A stretch of DNA of 47,630 nucleotides from Bacteroidota bacterium (GCA_018267005.1 JAFDZK010000003.1:1-47630); one strand, 5' to 3'. Shown: positions 1 through 8,044, numbered from the stretch's first letter. Numbers and translations are program-made. Notes: generated from the sequence alone by a model not told the origin.

Positions 1-20
1 CGAAAGTCCGAAAGAAGTAA
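1..20. repeat. GTCCGAAAG-type intergenic repeat copy
   Basis: The window opens with CGAAAGTCCGAAAGAAG. Nearly the same string recurs at about 9750-9768, and its reverse complement forms the 3' end of the RhlE-type helicase gene at about 8392-8434. This is one copy of a dispersed short repeat seen in the noncoding spaces here. Only part of the copy may be inside the window. Confidence 0.45.
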
Positions 21-80
21 TCCAAGATTATTACACCCAGCAATAGTGTTTATACTTCCGGGCTTCCGGATTAAAAAAAT

Positions 81-1271
81 TCATTTATCCTCGCCCGGCA
101 CGTAATCCAGCGGCAAAAGCTCGCCCAGCTTGTCCTTCGACCAGCTACCTTCGGCCAGGGGAACATTCTGCACCACCACGCCATTCATATCAAAAATAGC
201 ATAGGGCTTCATCAGCGTAAGTATGCTGGTCTCAAAGTTTTCCATATCCAGCGTCCGGTATACGTCCTTAAAATCCGTTTCCTCGCGCCTTTTCGTGTAA
301 ATAACGTATAAACAATCGCGGAATGACAAAACAAACAAACCGGGCTTACTTGTCTGCGCAAAAACCTGGTAAGGCTGCAGCGGAGTCTTGTCCAGGTGCT
401 CGTGGTAATACTTGGAAAGATTTTCTTTGCCAACCCAATAATTGAATGAATCACGGTTAAACCTTATTTCGCGAAAGTATTTCATCTTCGCCAGGATAAC
501 CGCTTCAGGCGGCCTGTCGGCGTTCGGCTCGCGGCTCAGGTGGTACATAATAAATCCGTCCTGCGTAAGCGTATTGTTATAAAGCGACCGGAAAAACTGC
601 CGCTGCGAACCATAATAGATCTGCTCGCGTTTCTCACGCCACTCCTTTTTCTGCTCTTCGCTGCCCTTCATTTCCTCGAAAACCACTTTGCCCTGCCATT
701 CGACAATGCCGCTAAGGCCTGAACTGGAAAAAGTATCCACCAGGAACTTTACCCTGTACCCGAGCGCCCTGTTATCGACGACAAGGAAGTCGGTTGACCA
801 GGCTTCGAGCGTGCGGCTTTTACCATGATAAACGAGGTTCATCGTTCGCGGATTGACCACATCACATTTTTTCCCGTTGTCCGATTCGCCTATAAAATCC
901 TTCCGGAACAGCTCGTAGTTTTTTTTCCAGTCGGCGTTGCTCGAGATTACCACGCCGCGAAGCATATTCATTTTGGGCAACATTTTTATATTAACCGTTA
1001 CAGGCGAACTGCTTACCAGTATAGATTCGGTGTATTCCTGGTAGCCAACGGAGCTTGCGACCAATTCATATTGTCCCGGCTTTACGCCCACCAAATGGAA
1101 CGTACCGTCCTCGGACGTTTCGGTACCGTACGATGAATTACTGAGGAACACACTAACCTTGCCGATCGGCGTAAGCGACCCGGAGGTGGTTACTTTACCC
1201 GAGATGACGGTTTGGGCGCGAGACAGAAATGGTAAAAAAACGAGAAGCAGTATGATCCTTCTGAAACTCAT
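81..1271 (-). CDS. Secreted protein with carboxypeptidase-regulatory-like domain
   Basis: The protein has 396 residues. Residues 1-19 are a signal peptide ending ...LSRAQ. Residues about 22-96 form a CarboxypepD_reg-like beta-sandwich (ISGKVTTSGSLTPIGKVSVF, then GTFHLVGVKPGQYEL), the domain also found at the N terminus of SusC proteins. The remaining 300 residues match no family I recognise; they contain many aromatic and charged residues and no transmembrane segment, and no barrel or plug follows, so it is not a TonB-dependent receptor. A location in the periplasm or on the outer membrane is likely. The gene stands alone; its stop lies about 80 bases from the window edge. A TAttTTTG box lies five bases before the ATG. 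Function unknown. Confidence 0.8.
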   Translation of the reverse strand: MSFRRIILLLVFLPFLSRAQTVISGKVTTSGSLTPIGKVSVFLSNSSYGTETSEDGTFHLVGVKPGQYELVASSVGYQEYTESILVSSSPVTVNIKMLPKMNMLRGVVISSNADWKKNYELFRKDFIGESDNGKKCDVVNPRTMNLVYHGKSRTLEAWSTDFLVVDNRALGYRVKFLVDTFSSSGLSGIVEWQGKVVFEEMKGSEEQKKEWREKREQIYYGSQRQFFRSLYNNTLTQDGFIMYHLSREPNADRPPEAVILAKMKYFREIRFNRDSFNYWVGKENLSKYYHEHLDKTPLQPYQVFAQTSKPGLFVLSFRDCLYVIYTKRREETDFKDVYRTLDMENFETSILTLMKPYAIFDMNGVVVQNVPLAEGSWSKDKLGELLPLDYVPGEDK

Positions 1272-1275
1272 TTCG

Positions 1276-1283
1276 CAAAAATA
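1276..1283 (-). promoter_or_regulatory. Bacteroidota -7 box (TATTTTTG)
   Basis: On the minus strand TATTTTTG ends five bases before the ATG at 1271. It fits the TAnnTTTG consensus and implies transcription starting at or next to the start codon. No clear TTTG -33 box lies at the expected distance. Confidence 0.4.
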
Positions 1284-1407
1284 CTTTAACAGGGCTATTG
1301 TGCCGCTAATAAACGCATTTATTGTGAATTATCTATCTCGTATCGGGCTTAGATAACTGCTAAAATATTCCGCCAAAGTAAAATTTTTAATACAGTTACT
1401 TTCGTCA

Positions 1408-2685
1408 TTAAAAATAAGTCGAGACGCCAAAGCTTATACCTCTGGTCTGGCCGATTGTTGCGCCAATGGTGCTGCCGGTAATATCGCGCTGGTTTTGGAT
1501 GCGGTAATTTAATCGCAGTACGGTTTGCGGCGTGGGCCTGAAACTAACGGCCGGCATAACGCTCCAAAGGTCGTTGTACATCGGTGTGCCGGTTGCAGCA
1601 AAGTTGCCGACATTCCAGTCGACATATTCACCACGCAAAGCGAGGTTTAAGGTGGCGTGCTGCCAGCCCAGCATCCTGCCGCTTATAACAGGCTGCACCA
1701 CATCGATAAACCCGCCGAATTGCCTGTTGCCATAGGATTGCGGGTAATTTGGCGGTATGTCGATGGCGATATAGGCCCACTCGGTTACGATATTCGTATG
1801 CGTCCAGGGCAAGATGGTGTTAAAGTCGGCATCAAATACATTTACCCGTCTTTTATCGTCGACTGTCGCTCCTTCTATCTGCCAGGTGTTGTACACCCCG
1901 CCCATATACGACAAGCCGAGCTCCCCTATCCGGTCATTTCCCAGAGAAATCTTTGCGGTATACAACGGTTCGCCGCTTGCGCTTTTGGTAAAACGGGTGG
2001 TACTTGCCTTAGTTGCGGGTAAAAAAGTCCTGCCCTGTGTATTATCGATGATCGAATCGTTAAAGCCGCCGCTGAGGTAAAACTCGTACCCGTACATCCA
2101 GTGCCCGCTGTATTCCTTGCCGTAAGCGCCAAAGCCGGGGTTGCTCCAGGTATCGGGCAGCATCTGCGTCATAGCGATCGGCCGGTCGGTAAATTCCCAT
2201 TTCGGCCCATCGTGATTTTCATTGAACGATCCTATCGGGTTAACGATCATGCCGCCGCGCAGGTTCAGCAGCGGATGCAACTCGATATCGATGGCGGCGT
2301 ATTCCACCTCGAACTTACCCCCTTCGGTGGCCTCGTCCGGATCGCCGGCCGGGTCGTCCTCATATTCTATTTCCGACAAAAATTTGATCCGGTTGGATAT
2401 GGACGACGCCGCAAAAAGACTAAACCTGCGGAACTGGAACTGGTTACCGATCGAGATACCCGACGTGCCCACATACTGCCAGTTGGCTTCCATATACCCG
2501 CCAATAGCAACGGGCAATTTGCCCATCTTCAGAAATGGCCTGTCGTAAATGGCGTCCATGCTTAGTTTCTTACGGGTGGTGTCGGTTTTTGCCATGCCGT
2601 TCAGCAGGCTGCTGTCGATTTGCGCACCGGCGGACAATGAAGTCAATAATACAATAAGGACGGGAAAGCAGTAATATCTTTTCAT
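1408..2685 (-). CDS. Outer-membrane beta-barrel (porin-like) protein
   Basis: The protein has 425 residues with a signal peptide at 1-21 (cleavage near SAGAQ). The rest shows alternating hydrophobic/polar strands, many Gly, Tyr and Trp, and a C-terminal strand ending in ISFGVSTYF, with the terminal Phe expected for barrel assembly. Residues about 57-135 (GYMEANWQYV, FQFRRFSLFA, FLSEIEYEDD) resemble phosphate-selective or other anion porins of Bacteroidota. It is the last gene of a three-gene unit: its ATG lies one base after the Rieske gene's stop. The link with two redox proteins suggests it serves the same process, perhaps as an outer-membrane conduit or substrate channel. The substrate cannot be read from sequence. 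Confidence 0.75.
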   Translation of the reverse strand: MKRYYCFPVLIVLLTSLSAGAQIDSSLLNGMAKTDTTRKKLSMDAIYDRPFLKMGKLPVAIGGYMEANWQYVGTSGISIGNQFQFRRFSLFAASSISNRIKFLSEIEYEDDPAGDPDEATEGGKFEVEYAAIDIELHPLLNLRGGMIVNPIGSFNENHDGPKWEFTDRPIAMTQMLPDTWSNPGFGAYGKEYSGHWMYGYEFYLSGGFNDSIIDNTQGRTFLPATKASTTRFTKSASGEPLYTAKISLGNDRIGELGLSYMGGVYNTWQIEGATVDDKRRVNVFDADFNTILPWTHTNIVTEWAYIAIDIPPNYPQSYGNRQFGGFIDVVQPVISGRMLGWQHATLNLALRGEYVDWNVGNFAATGTPMYNDLWSVMPAVSFRPTPQTVLRLNYRIQNQRDITGSTIGATIGQTRGISFGVSTYF

Positions 2686-2686
2686 G

Positions 2687-3118
2687 TTATGATAAAGTAA
2701 TGTGTAGTTGGTCTTCTAATATTTGTACCGGGAACGAGCGGAGACTGGTATCGGCCGGGCCGTTTTCGACGGCGCCATGATTATCGAACCTGCTGCCATG
2801 AGCGGGGCATTCCAGCCGGTCGCCAAAAACCTGCAGCTCAGCGCCCTGGTGCGTGCAGCGCATCAGCAAAGCGGTGTATGTGTTAGCGTCAAAACGATAA
2901 ACACAGACCGGGTACCGCAGCTTTTCGTGCTGTACGACGATATACTTTCGATGCGATCCGGTGCCCAAATCGAATGATGCCAGGGGCACGAGAAGCCCGG
3001 ATCGATCCATCGTCCCGGCAATCATTTTGCTGCCGCTGCAGCCTTCAAAGGCAATGCCCAGGAATGCGGCGCCCAGGCAGGCCATGCCGCACGTTTTGAT
3101 AAATTCTTTGCGCTGCAT
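2687..3118 (-). CDS. Rieske [2Fe-2S] lipoprotein
   Basis: The protein has 143 residues. The two cluster-binding motifs are complete: C-T-H at 88-90 (CTHQGAEL) and C-P-A-H at 104-107 (CPAHGSRF). This spacing is that of small Rieske proteins of the cytochrome bc1/b6f or arsenite oxidase type. The N terminus (RKEFIKTCGMACLG, then a hydrophobic run) is an export signal with a lipobox-like AFEGC at 23-27, so it is probably a membrane-anchored periplasmic lipoprotein. It lies between the di-haem cytochrome gene, whose stop directly abuts its start, and the porin gene, one base downstream. Electron exchange with the di-haem protein is the simplest reading, by inference. There is no cytochrome b gene nearby. 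Confidence 0.88.
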   Translation of the reverse strand: MQRKEFIKTCGMACLGAAFLGIAFEGCSGSKMIAGTMDRSGLLVPLASFDLGTGSHRKYIVVQHEKLRYPVCVYRFDANTYTALLMRCTHQGAELQVFGDRLECPAHGSRFDNHGAVENGPADTSLRSFPVQILEDQLHITLS

Positions 3119-4351
3119 TTATAGAGAGTTTAAGAAGGTGATCACAGCATTTTGCTCCTGTGTGCTTAGTTTGCTGAAACGCGCCGAGCTTGCTGCTGCC
3201 TCGCCGCCATGCAGCTTAATGGCTTCCTGTATGCTGTGCGCGCGGCCGTCGTGCATCAGGTAAATATTGCCGCCCTGTACATTCCTGGCCAGGCCAAGCC
3301 CCCACAGCGGCGTGGTGCGCCATTCGGAGGTTTTGGCGTCGCCTTCGGTATAACCATCGTCGAGCGCCTGGCCCATATCGTGCACCAGCAGGTCGGTAAA
3401 CGGACTGATGGTTTGGTTTGAGAGCGCCGCAATAGGTGAGTAACCGGTTTTTAGCGTTTGCTTATGGCAGGTTTCGCAGCCGATCTGCACGAACAGTGCA
3501 TTTCCTCTTTTTACAGTTGGGTCATCCGCATTGCGCTGGTTAGGCGTTTGCAGGCAGGTAACGTAAAACACGACCGAGTTAAAATCATCATTGTTTACCT
3601 CGGGCGACGATGCAGGCGGGGCGGTCTGATCCAAATAATTGTATGGGTTGATGGGCATATAGTCCGACGTGATGCCCATATCATGATTGTAGGCCGCTGC
3701 CACCTGCTGTACCAGGCTATAGGTCGACGCTTTGCGGCCAAACCGGCAGATATACTTACCATCCGCGCGCGGAACCGAACCATATAGCGGCGGAATATTG
3801 GAAGGTACGGCGCTGTAATTCGGGTGGCCGCGCACACCGTCGGGATTATTGGCGTTGCGCCGCGCCATGTTGATGATCTCGGTATCGGGTACAGCCTCCA
3901 GGAAGCCCAACCCTGCTGTAATGGGGGCGATAAACTTAGAACTGGCAGCTCCTGCCGGAATCTGCTCGGGCGTATAGCCGGGCAGGTTGCTGCTGCCTAG
4001 TTGCGGGCCGCCCTGGCCAAGGAATTTATTGCCGGTACTGTCGGTCTGCCCAAAGCGCGTCAGTATGGTAAAAGGATGACCGCGGTTATCGCTCGAGTGA
4101 CAGCCGCCGCAACTGTTCGACACAAAGTAAGGTCCCAGGCCGGTCGCTGCATCACGGATGGCGAAAAACTGGTCGTTTCCGCGAGAAAAAAGGATGGTTT
4201 GACTGTTGGTCAGGTCGTCCACCGGTCCGCATACGCCAAAATTCGGATCGATCATATCGGGCATCAGTTTTTTACAGGATGAAACGGAACCGATAGTGAT
4301 CGCCAGGGTGAGGACAAACAGGCCGGAAATGATCAGGTATCTTTTGCTCAT
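3119..4351 (-). CDS. Di-haem cytochrome lipoprotein, DHOR (PF06537-like) family
   Basis: The protein has 410 residues. Its signal peptide ends in a lipobox-like VSSC (Cys26). It has two CxxCH haem c sites: CGGCH at 81-85 and CETCH at 292-296. The overall pattern (SRGNDQFFAIRDAATGLGP, SCGGCHSSDNRG, later HDMGQALDDG and RTTPLWGLGLARN) is that of the di-haem oxidoreductase family often labelled thiol oxidoreductase. In Bacteroidota such proteins commonly lie beside imelysin-type iron-uptake genes; here the partners are a Rieske protein and a porin instead. It is the first gene of the unit and has a good promoter at 4372-4404. The haem-containing domain would act in the periplasm. The reaction is unknown. 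Confidence 0.87.
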   Translation of the reverse strand: MSKRYLIISGLFVLTLAITIGSVSSCKKLMPDMIDPNFGVCGPVDDLTNSQTILFSRGNDQFFAIRDAATGLGPYFVSNSCGGCHSSDNRGHPFTILTRFGQTDSTGNKFLGQGGPQLGSSNLPGYTPEQIPAGAASSKFIAPITAGLGFLEAVPDTEIINMARRNANNPDGVRGHPNYSAVPSNIPPLYGSVPRADGKYICRFGRKASTYSLVQQVAAAYNHDMGITSDYMPINPYNYLDQTAPPASSPEVNNDDFNSVVFYVTCLQTPNQRNADDPTVKRGNALFVQIGCETCHKQTLKTGYSPIAALSNQTISPFTDLLVHDMGQALDDGYTEGDAKTSEWRTTPLWGLGLARNVQGGNIYLMHDGRAHSIQEAIKLHGGEAAASSARFSKLSTQEQNAVITFLNSL

Positions 4352-4371
4352 GTGGTAATAGTTTGATGCAG

Positions 4372-4404
4372 CAAAAATAAATCCTTATTTAGACTTAATC
4401 CAAA
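4372..4404 (-). promoter_or_regulatory. Promoter of the di-haem/Rieske/porin operon
   Basis: On the minus strand a TTTG (-33 box, 4401-4404) is followed after 21 bases by TATTTTTG (4372-4379), matching the Bacteroidota TTTG / TAnnTTTG promoter. The start codon lies 21 bases further on at 4351. Confidence 0.5.
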
Positions 4405-4547
4405 TAAAAATAAAAATAATTTAGAAATAGAGCATCTTATCGGTAAATGCAGTCACGATTTCGAGATTATTTTCGGATATTCATTTCGGAGAAAGCCGGT
4501 GGTGCATGCCTCGAGCTTAAGGTGTTGGTCTTTCATTGTGCGCCGCC

Positions 4548-4576
4548 GGGTCCCCTTTGGGAGACCCCGCGGGGAC
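4548..4576 (+). repeat. Left inverted repeat flanking the 131-residue membrane-protein gene
   Basis: This GC-rich 29-base arm begins GGGTCCCCTTTGGGAGACC and ends CGCGGGGAC. It can fold on itself (GGGTC-CCC-TTT-GGG-A-GACCC). It pairs with 5020-5046, which in reverse complement differs by two substitutions and a two-base gap. Confidence 0.7.
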
Positions 4577-4592
4577 GTGAAAAATAGATATT

Positions 4593-4988
4593 ATGATTAT
4601 ATTCGATTTCTTAGTTTATTTCTTCGTTAGTTATTACTCCACTAAGAAAGATACCCTCTCATGGAGCAGTCCGCAAGAAAGAGCTTGCTATATACTTGGG
4701 CTTATTACTACATCATGGTTAATAGCTTTGTTATTTTTCATTTTGATTGATGTATTACATAATCCGAAATTTAATAGCGTATGCTTCTTTCTCTTTGTCC
4801 CGATTGCTTATGGTTTAATAAAATGCTGTCGGTATTTATATATCTCAAAAGGGAGGTTTGATAATTTAAAACATTCGTCGAATAGGTTATTTAAGATGAA
4901 TGCTGCGATCGGCTTTTTAATTGCGATGTTAATATTGATTATGTCTTTCAGTCTCCCCTTTTTTGTTTTGTTGGTAAATATGAAATAG
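4593..4988 (+). CDS. Hypothetical small membrane protein in an AT-rich cassette
   Basis: The protein has 131 residues with about four hydrophobic segments (roughly 1-15, 31-55, 60-79 and 102-129), separated by a short polar stretch with KDTLSWSSPQE and a basic loop (SKGRFDNLKHSSNRLFK). I recognise no family. Codon use is strikingly AT-rich compared with the GC-rich genes on both sides. The gene sits alone between two GC-rich inverted repeats (4548-4576 and 5020-5046) and is read opposite to both neighbours. Both points suggest recent acquisition as a cassette. The ATG lies 16 bases after the left repeat, and no clear TAnnTTTG box precedes it. Confidence 0.6.
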   Translation: MIIFDFLVYFFVSYYSTKKDTLSWSSPQERACYILGLITTSWLIALLFFILIDVLHNPKFNSVCFFLFVPIAYGLIKCCRYLYISKGRFDNLKHSSNRLFKMNAAIGFLIAMLILIMSFSLPFFVLLVNMK

Positions 4989-5019
4989 AAAAAATAACTC
5001 TTTTCGTAAAGACTTTGAT

Positions 5020-5046
5020 GTCCCCGCGCGGTCTCCCAAAGAACCC
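5020..5046 (-). repeat. Right inverted repeat flanking the 131-residue membrane-protein gene
   Basis: This 27-base arm runs GTCCCCGCGCGGTCTCCC then AAAGAACCC. Its reverse complement matches the arm at 4548-4576 except for two substitutions and a two-base gap. The two arms bracket one AT-rich gene. Confidence 0.7.
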
Positions 5047-5134
5047 TGCGGAACGGAAGCTTTAGTACTGACACGATCACGCCAGTGTAGGAGGTGTTGC
5101 AGGCGTTGCAGCCCATAATGATACACTACACCCG

Positions 5135-5818
5135 CTAATCCCGCCACAGGTACGGAAACAGCAGCAGCGAGGTAGCGATAACAATGACATTAATGGCGCA
5201 CAGCACGCCGATGTTCTCGTAATTGGCGCTGCGTTCCAGGCCGTCCATCGCGTTTTTGCTCAGGCGGATGAGCACTAATATGACCGGGATCACAACCGGA
5301 AAACTGAGGATAGCCATCAGGGTGCCATTATTACCCGCTTTGGAGGCAATGGCGGATATCATCGTAAAAACGGTGGAAAAACTGATACTGCCCAACAATA
5401 CAGCAAGGAAATAAAACAGCGGGTCGCCAATGGTGTTGGTAAAGAACAGCATGTAAATCACCAGCGCCAAAACGCTCAGCAGCGACATGAGCAGGATGTT
5501 ATAAATGGTTTTAGCCAGGATAATAGCCTGCGGCCCGGCTATGGTGTAATAATATAATAAGCGGCTCTTGTTCTCCTGCATAAAGCTTTTGGCGATGGCA
5601 TTTACAGCCGCAAAAAGCATAATGATCCAAAACAGCACATTCCATACCACCGGGTAACCCGAGCTGCCGGCAAAGCCAGGGGTGATCTTGAACGAGATAT
5701 AGCAAACAAACACCGTCGACACCACGTAAAGCAGCACCCCGTTGAAGGCGTATTTGGAGCGCCACTCGAGCAGTATCTCTTTTTTCAGCAGGTACCAGGT
5801 TTGGTTGAGGAGTTCCAT
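5135..5818 (-). CDS. ccmB: Haem exporter / cytochrome c maturation permease CcmB
   Basis: CcmB is the membrane subunit of the CcmABCD ABC-type machinery used in cytochrome c biogenesis. The N terminus (LLKKEILLEWRSKYAFNGVLLY) is the typical CcmB opening, and about six membrane segments follow, including SISFSTVFTMISAIASKAGNN. The length of about 227 residues fits the family. I start at the ATG at 5818 (MELLNQTWYLLKKE); the longer reading begins with TTG at 5827 and would overlap the TATCTTTG promoter box at 5825-5832. No ccmA or ccmC is adjacent in the window. The two CxxCH sites in the cytochrome gene upstream show that this cell needs c-type maturation. Confidence 0.88.
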   Translation of the reverse strand: MELLNQTWYLLKKEILLEWRSKYAFNGVLLYVVSTVFVCYISFKITPGFAGSSGYPVVWNVLFWIIMLFAAVNAIAKSFMQENKSRLLYYYTIAGPQAIILAKTIYNILLMSLLSVLALVIYMLFFTNTIGDPLFYFLAVLLGSISFSTVFTMISAIASKAGNNGTLMAILSFPVVIPVILVLIRLSKNAMDGLERSANYENIGVLCAINVIVIATSLLLFPYLWRD

Positions 5819-5824
5819 TTGGTG

Positions 5825-5832
5825 CAAAGATA
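5825..5832 (-). promoter_or_regulatory. Bacteroidota -7 box (TATCTTTG) of ccmB
   Basis: TATCTTTG on the minus strand ends seven bases before the ATG at 5818, implying a leaderless or nearly leaderless message. It also argues against the TTG start at 5827, which lies inside the box. Confidence 0.5.
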
Positions 5833-5841
5833 CTTTTGTGA

Positions 5842-5912
5842 GGTGAAAGGTAAAAGGTTAAAGGCGAAAGCTTTGATTTACGTTAAAAACCTTTAACCTT
5901 TCTCCTTTCACC
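5842..5912. repeat. GGTGAAAGG-type inverted repeat between divergent genes
   Basis: The left arm (5842-5864, beginning GGTGAAAGGTAAAAGG) and the right arm (5890-5912, in reverse complement beginning GGTGAAAGGAGAAAGG) agree at 21 of 23 positions, with a 25-base loop. The same word family recurs inside the 3' end of the helicase gene at about 8435-8467. It is a dispersed intergenic repeat and could fold into a long hairpin. Confidence 0.65.
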
Positions 5913-5941
5913 TTTCCGCCTTAAAGATGTAATTTTATCCC

Positions 5942-6424
5942 ATGCCGGTAGTCTATCACCCCACTCCCATCGGCGTCGCCAGGATCAAGGAAGAGGACGG
6001 ATTTATTTCGTCTGTAAAGATCATGGACCACGCGACGGGTGAAAGCGATGAACCTACTCCCTTGCTGCAAATAGCGGCACAGCAATTAGACGAATACTTT
6101 GCGGGTACAAGGCGCGAATTTACTTTCCCGGTTAAACAACCGGGTTCGGCATTTCAGCAGCAAGTTTGGGAATGCCTGCTTCAAATCCCTTACGGCAAAA
6201 CGATCAGCTACCTGCAGCAATCCAAAATAATGAACAACCCTTTGGCCATCCGCGCTATAGCCTCCACCAACGGCAAAAACGACCTGGCCATCGTGGTACC
6301 CTGCCACCGGGTCATCGGCTCCGACGGATCGTTAACTGGTTACGCCGGCGGCCTGTGGCGTAAAAAATGGCTGCTGGAGCACGAAGCGAAGGTGCTGGGC
6401 GTCGGGCAAACGAAGCTGTTTTAA
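5942..6424 (+). CDS. Methylated-DNA--protein-cysteine methyltransferase
   Basis: This is a 160-residue suicide repair enzyme that takes the alkyl group from O6-alkylguanine. The active-site motif PCHRV is at 120-124, with acceptor Cys121. Other family signatures are QQQVWECLLQIPYGKTISY (residues 72-90), the helix-turn-helix with the arginine finger (AIRAIASTNGKN, 102-113), and the closing YAGGLWRKKWLLEHE. The N-terminal about 60 residues form the ribonuclease H-like cap. It has no AraC/Ada domain, so it is the Ogt type. It converges on the cheR-like gene with only eight bases between the stops, and is divergent from ccmB. Confidence 0.93.
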   Translation: MPVVYHPTPIGVARIKEEDGFISSVKIMDHATGESDEPTPLLQIAAQQLDEYFAGTRREFTFPVKQPGSAFQQQVWECLLQIPYGKTISYLQQSKIMNNPLAIRAIASTNGKNDLAIVVPCHRVIGSDGSLTGYAGGLWRKKWLLEHEAKVLGVGQTKLF

Positions 6425-6432
6425 AACCCGGG

Positions 6433-7257
6433 TCAGCCGATCTTCTGGTAAATATTTCCTTTGGAGCTGATGAGCCTGAACTTGTTTTTCATTTCGGGGA
6501 AGCGGATCGTTTCCTTGGTGCCCAGGCATAAAAATCCGTGGCTGCTTAAGCTTTCATAAAAAAGCTGCAATATTTTTTGCTGCATCGCGGCTTCAAAGTA
6601 AATGAACACGTTCCGGCAACTGATCAATTGAAATTCATTGAATGGTGCGTCGGATATGAGGTTATGCGCTGAAAATAGGGTGTTTTTCCGCAGATCGCCG
6701 CGAACACGCGCCGCATCGTTCATTTTCTCGAAATGATCGGACAATTCGCCGGGCAATTCGGCATGCCGGTAGTTTTCCGCATAGCTGTCCAATTTACGCT
6801 GAGCGTAAACACCGTTGCGGGCTTCATTGAGCATTTGGGTATGGATGTCCGTGCCGTATATAAATGATCTGTCGCCCAGGCCCGACAAATACAGCAAGAT
6901 AGCTAAAGAGTAAACCTCCTCTCCCGAGGAACAGCCAGCGCTCCACACCCTGATATGCGGAAAAGTCGTTAAATTGGGTACGACCTGGATATTTAGCGCC
7001 TTATAAAAGTAGGGATCCCGGAACATTTCGGTCACATTGACGGTAATCTCCTCCAAAAACCATTGGAAAAACTTCGGATCGTCGGCAAGCAATTGTTTCA
7101 ACTGATCGAAACCGATCTTCTTCAGCATAATAATGCGTGACAGGCGCCGTTTGAGAGATGCGCGCGAATAACCCGAAAAATCGAAGCCGTGCCTGTTACT
7201 TACCAGTTCTATCAGTTCTAAAAGCTGAGGCTCGTTTATTCCGGGAGTTTCGATCAT
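6433..7257 (-). CDS. CheR-type protein-glutamate O-methyltransferase
   Basis: The protein has 274 residues. The N-terminal helical CheR domain (about 10-70, with SRASLKRRLSRIIM) precedes a SAM-binding methyltransferase domain with motif I AGCSSGEEVYSLAI (107-120) and VTEMFRDP (76-82). Later motifs are YGTDIHTQMLNEARNGVY and LISCRNVFIYF. These are the conserved CheR signatures for methyl transfer from SAM to glutamates of a receptor. There are no receptor or cheB genes around it. It is the last of a helicase-gldC operon, seven bases after the preceding stop, so its target may be a non-classical sensor. CheR-type function is well supported; the substrate is not. Confidence 0.88.
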   Translation of the reverse strand: MIETPGINEPQLLELIELVSNRHGFDFSGYSRASLKRRLSRIIMLKKIGFDQLKQLLADDPKFFQWFLEEITVNVTEMFRDPYFYKALNIQVVPNLTTFPHIRVWSAGCSSGEEVYSLAILLYLSGLGDRSFIYGTDIHTQMLNEARNGVYAQRKLDSYAENYRHAELPGELSDHFEKMNDAARVRGDLRKNTLFSAHNLISDAPFNEFQLISCRNVFIYFEAAMQQKILQLFYESLSSHGFLCLGTKETIRFPEMKNKFRLISSKGNIYQKIG

Positions 7258-7263
7258 ACCAGG

Positions 7264-7707
7264 CTATACAGCGTCTTTCTGTTCCAGGGGCTTTTCTACG
7301 GGCGCTTTATACTTTGGTTTGTCCCCTAGCGAACCAATAAGGGCCAGAGCCGGTCCGATGCACAACAGCCACCAGCCCCATTTGAATTTGATCTGCCTTT
7401 CCATAAACTTTTCGAAGGAGTGGAAAGGTATGAACGTAAACGCGTAATGGATCTTTAACAACGAAAGAACGTAAAACAGCGCAATCAATATCACCGACAA
7501 CCACGCCGTTAACCTTACCAGTTTTCGCTGCATCAATACCACACCCACAATGCCAACCACGGCTATCAGCAGAACTACGATGCCGTAAGGCATATTAGCC
7601 TTGTACATATCCCAATTAACGATGTGCAGCGGACGGAACAGGGGACAGAACGTGGCTGCAATGAGCATTACAAAACCGGCAAACGATACGAATGACGTGA
7701 GTTTCAT
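7264..7707 (-). CDS. Hypothetical four-helix membrane protein
   Basis: The protein has 147 residues with four predicted membrane helices (about 5-27, 41-60, 66-86 and 109-128) and a polar, lysine- and proline-rich C-terminal tail (KPKYKAPVEKPLEQKDAV). I recognise no family. It lies between gldC (stop three bases upstream of its ATG) and the cheR-like gene, so it is probably cotranscribed with both. Function unknown. Confidence 0.7.
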   Translation of the reverse strand: MKLTSFVSFAGFVMLIAATFCPLFRPLHIVNWDMYKANMPYGIVVLLIAVVGIVGVVLMQRKLVRLTAWLSVILIALFYVLSLLKIHYAFTFIPFHSFEKFMERQIKFKWGWWLLCIGPALALIGSLGDKPKYKAPVEKPLEQKDAV

Positions 7708-7710
7708 TTT

Positions 7711-8043
7711 CTACTTCTGGCTGATCTCCATTTTGTCGGCAAAGTGGGCGCAATAGTCGCGCAGGTCCTCCACGATGTTCTTCTCCCCCGTGGCCCTTAA
7801 AAAGCTGTCGCCCATAGTTTGCAGGGTTTCATAAAAGAACCGCTTCATGTCGTCGACCGGCATATCCTTTGTCCACAGATCGATGCGGAGTGTGTTCTTG
7901 TAATTGTGATCCCAAAGCGCCAGCATCATCGACTTTACGGGCAATGCCTCTTTGTTCTGTGCATCAGTCGATTCCCAGGTGATGGTTTCGGGAACATTGT
8001 TATCGTCAAGCTCTATCGTCAGCTTGATCTCGGCTTTCTTCAT
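7711..8043 (-). CDS. gldC: Gliding motility protein GldC
   Basis: This is a soluble protein of about 110 residues. The sequence (KKAEIKLTIELDDNNVPETI, then a region with MMLALWDHNYKNTLRIDLWT) is the GldC pattern of Bacteroidota. GldC is linked to gliding and type IX secretion, but it occurs widely in non-gliding members and its biochemical role is unclear. I start at the ATG at 8043 (MKKAEI); the reading four codons longer has no conserved residues. It sits in the helicase operon; its start lies two bases before the upstream gene's stop, so the two overlap slightly. Confidence 0.88.
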   Translation of the reverse strand: MKKAEIKLTIELDDNNVPETITWESTDAQNKEALPVKSMMLALWDHNYKNTLRIDLWTKDMPVDDMKRFFYETLQTMGDSFLRATGEKNIVEDLRDYCAHFADKMEISQK

Positions 8044-8044
8044 G

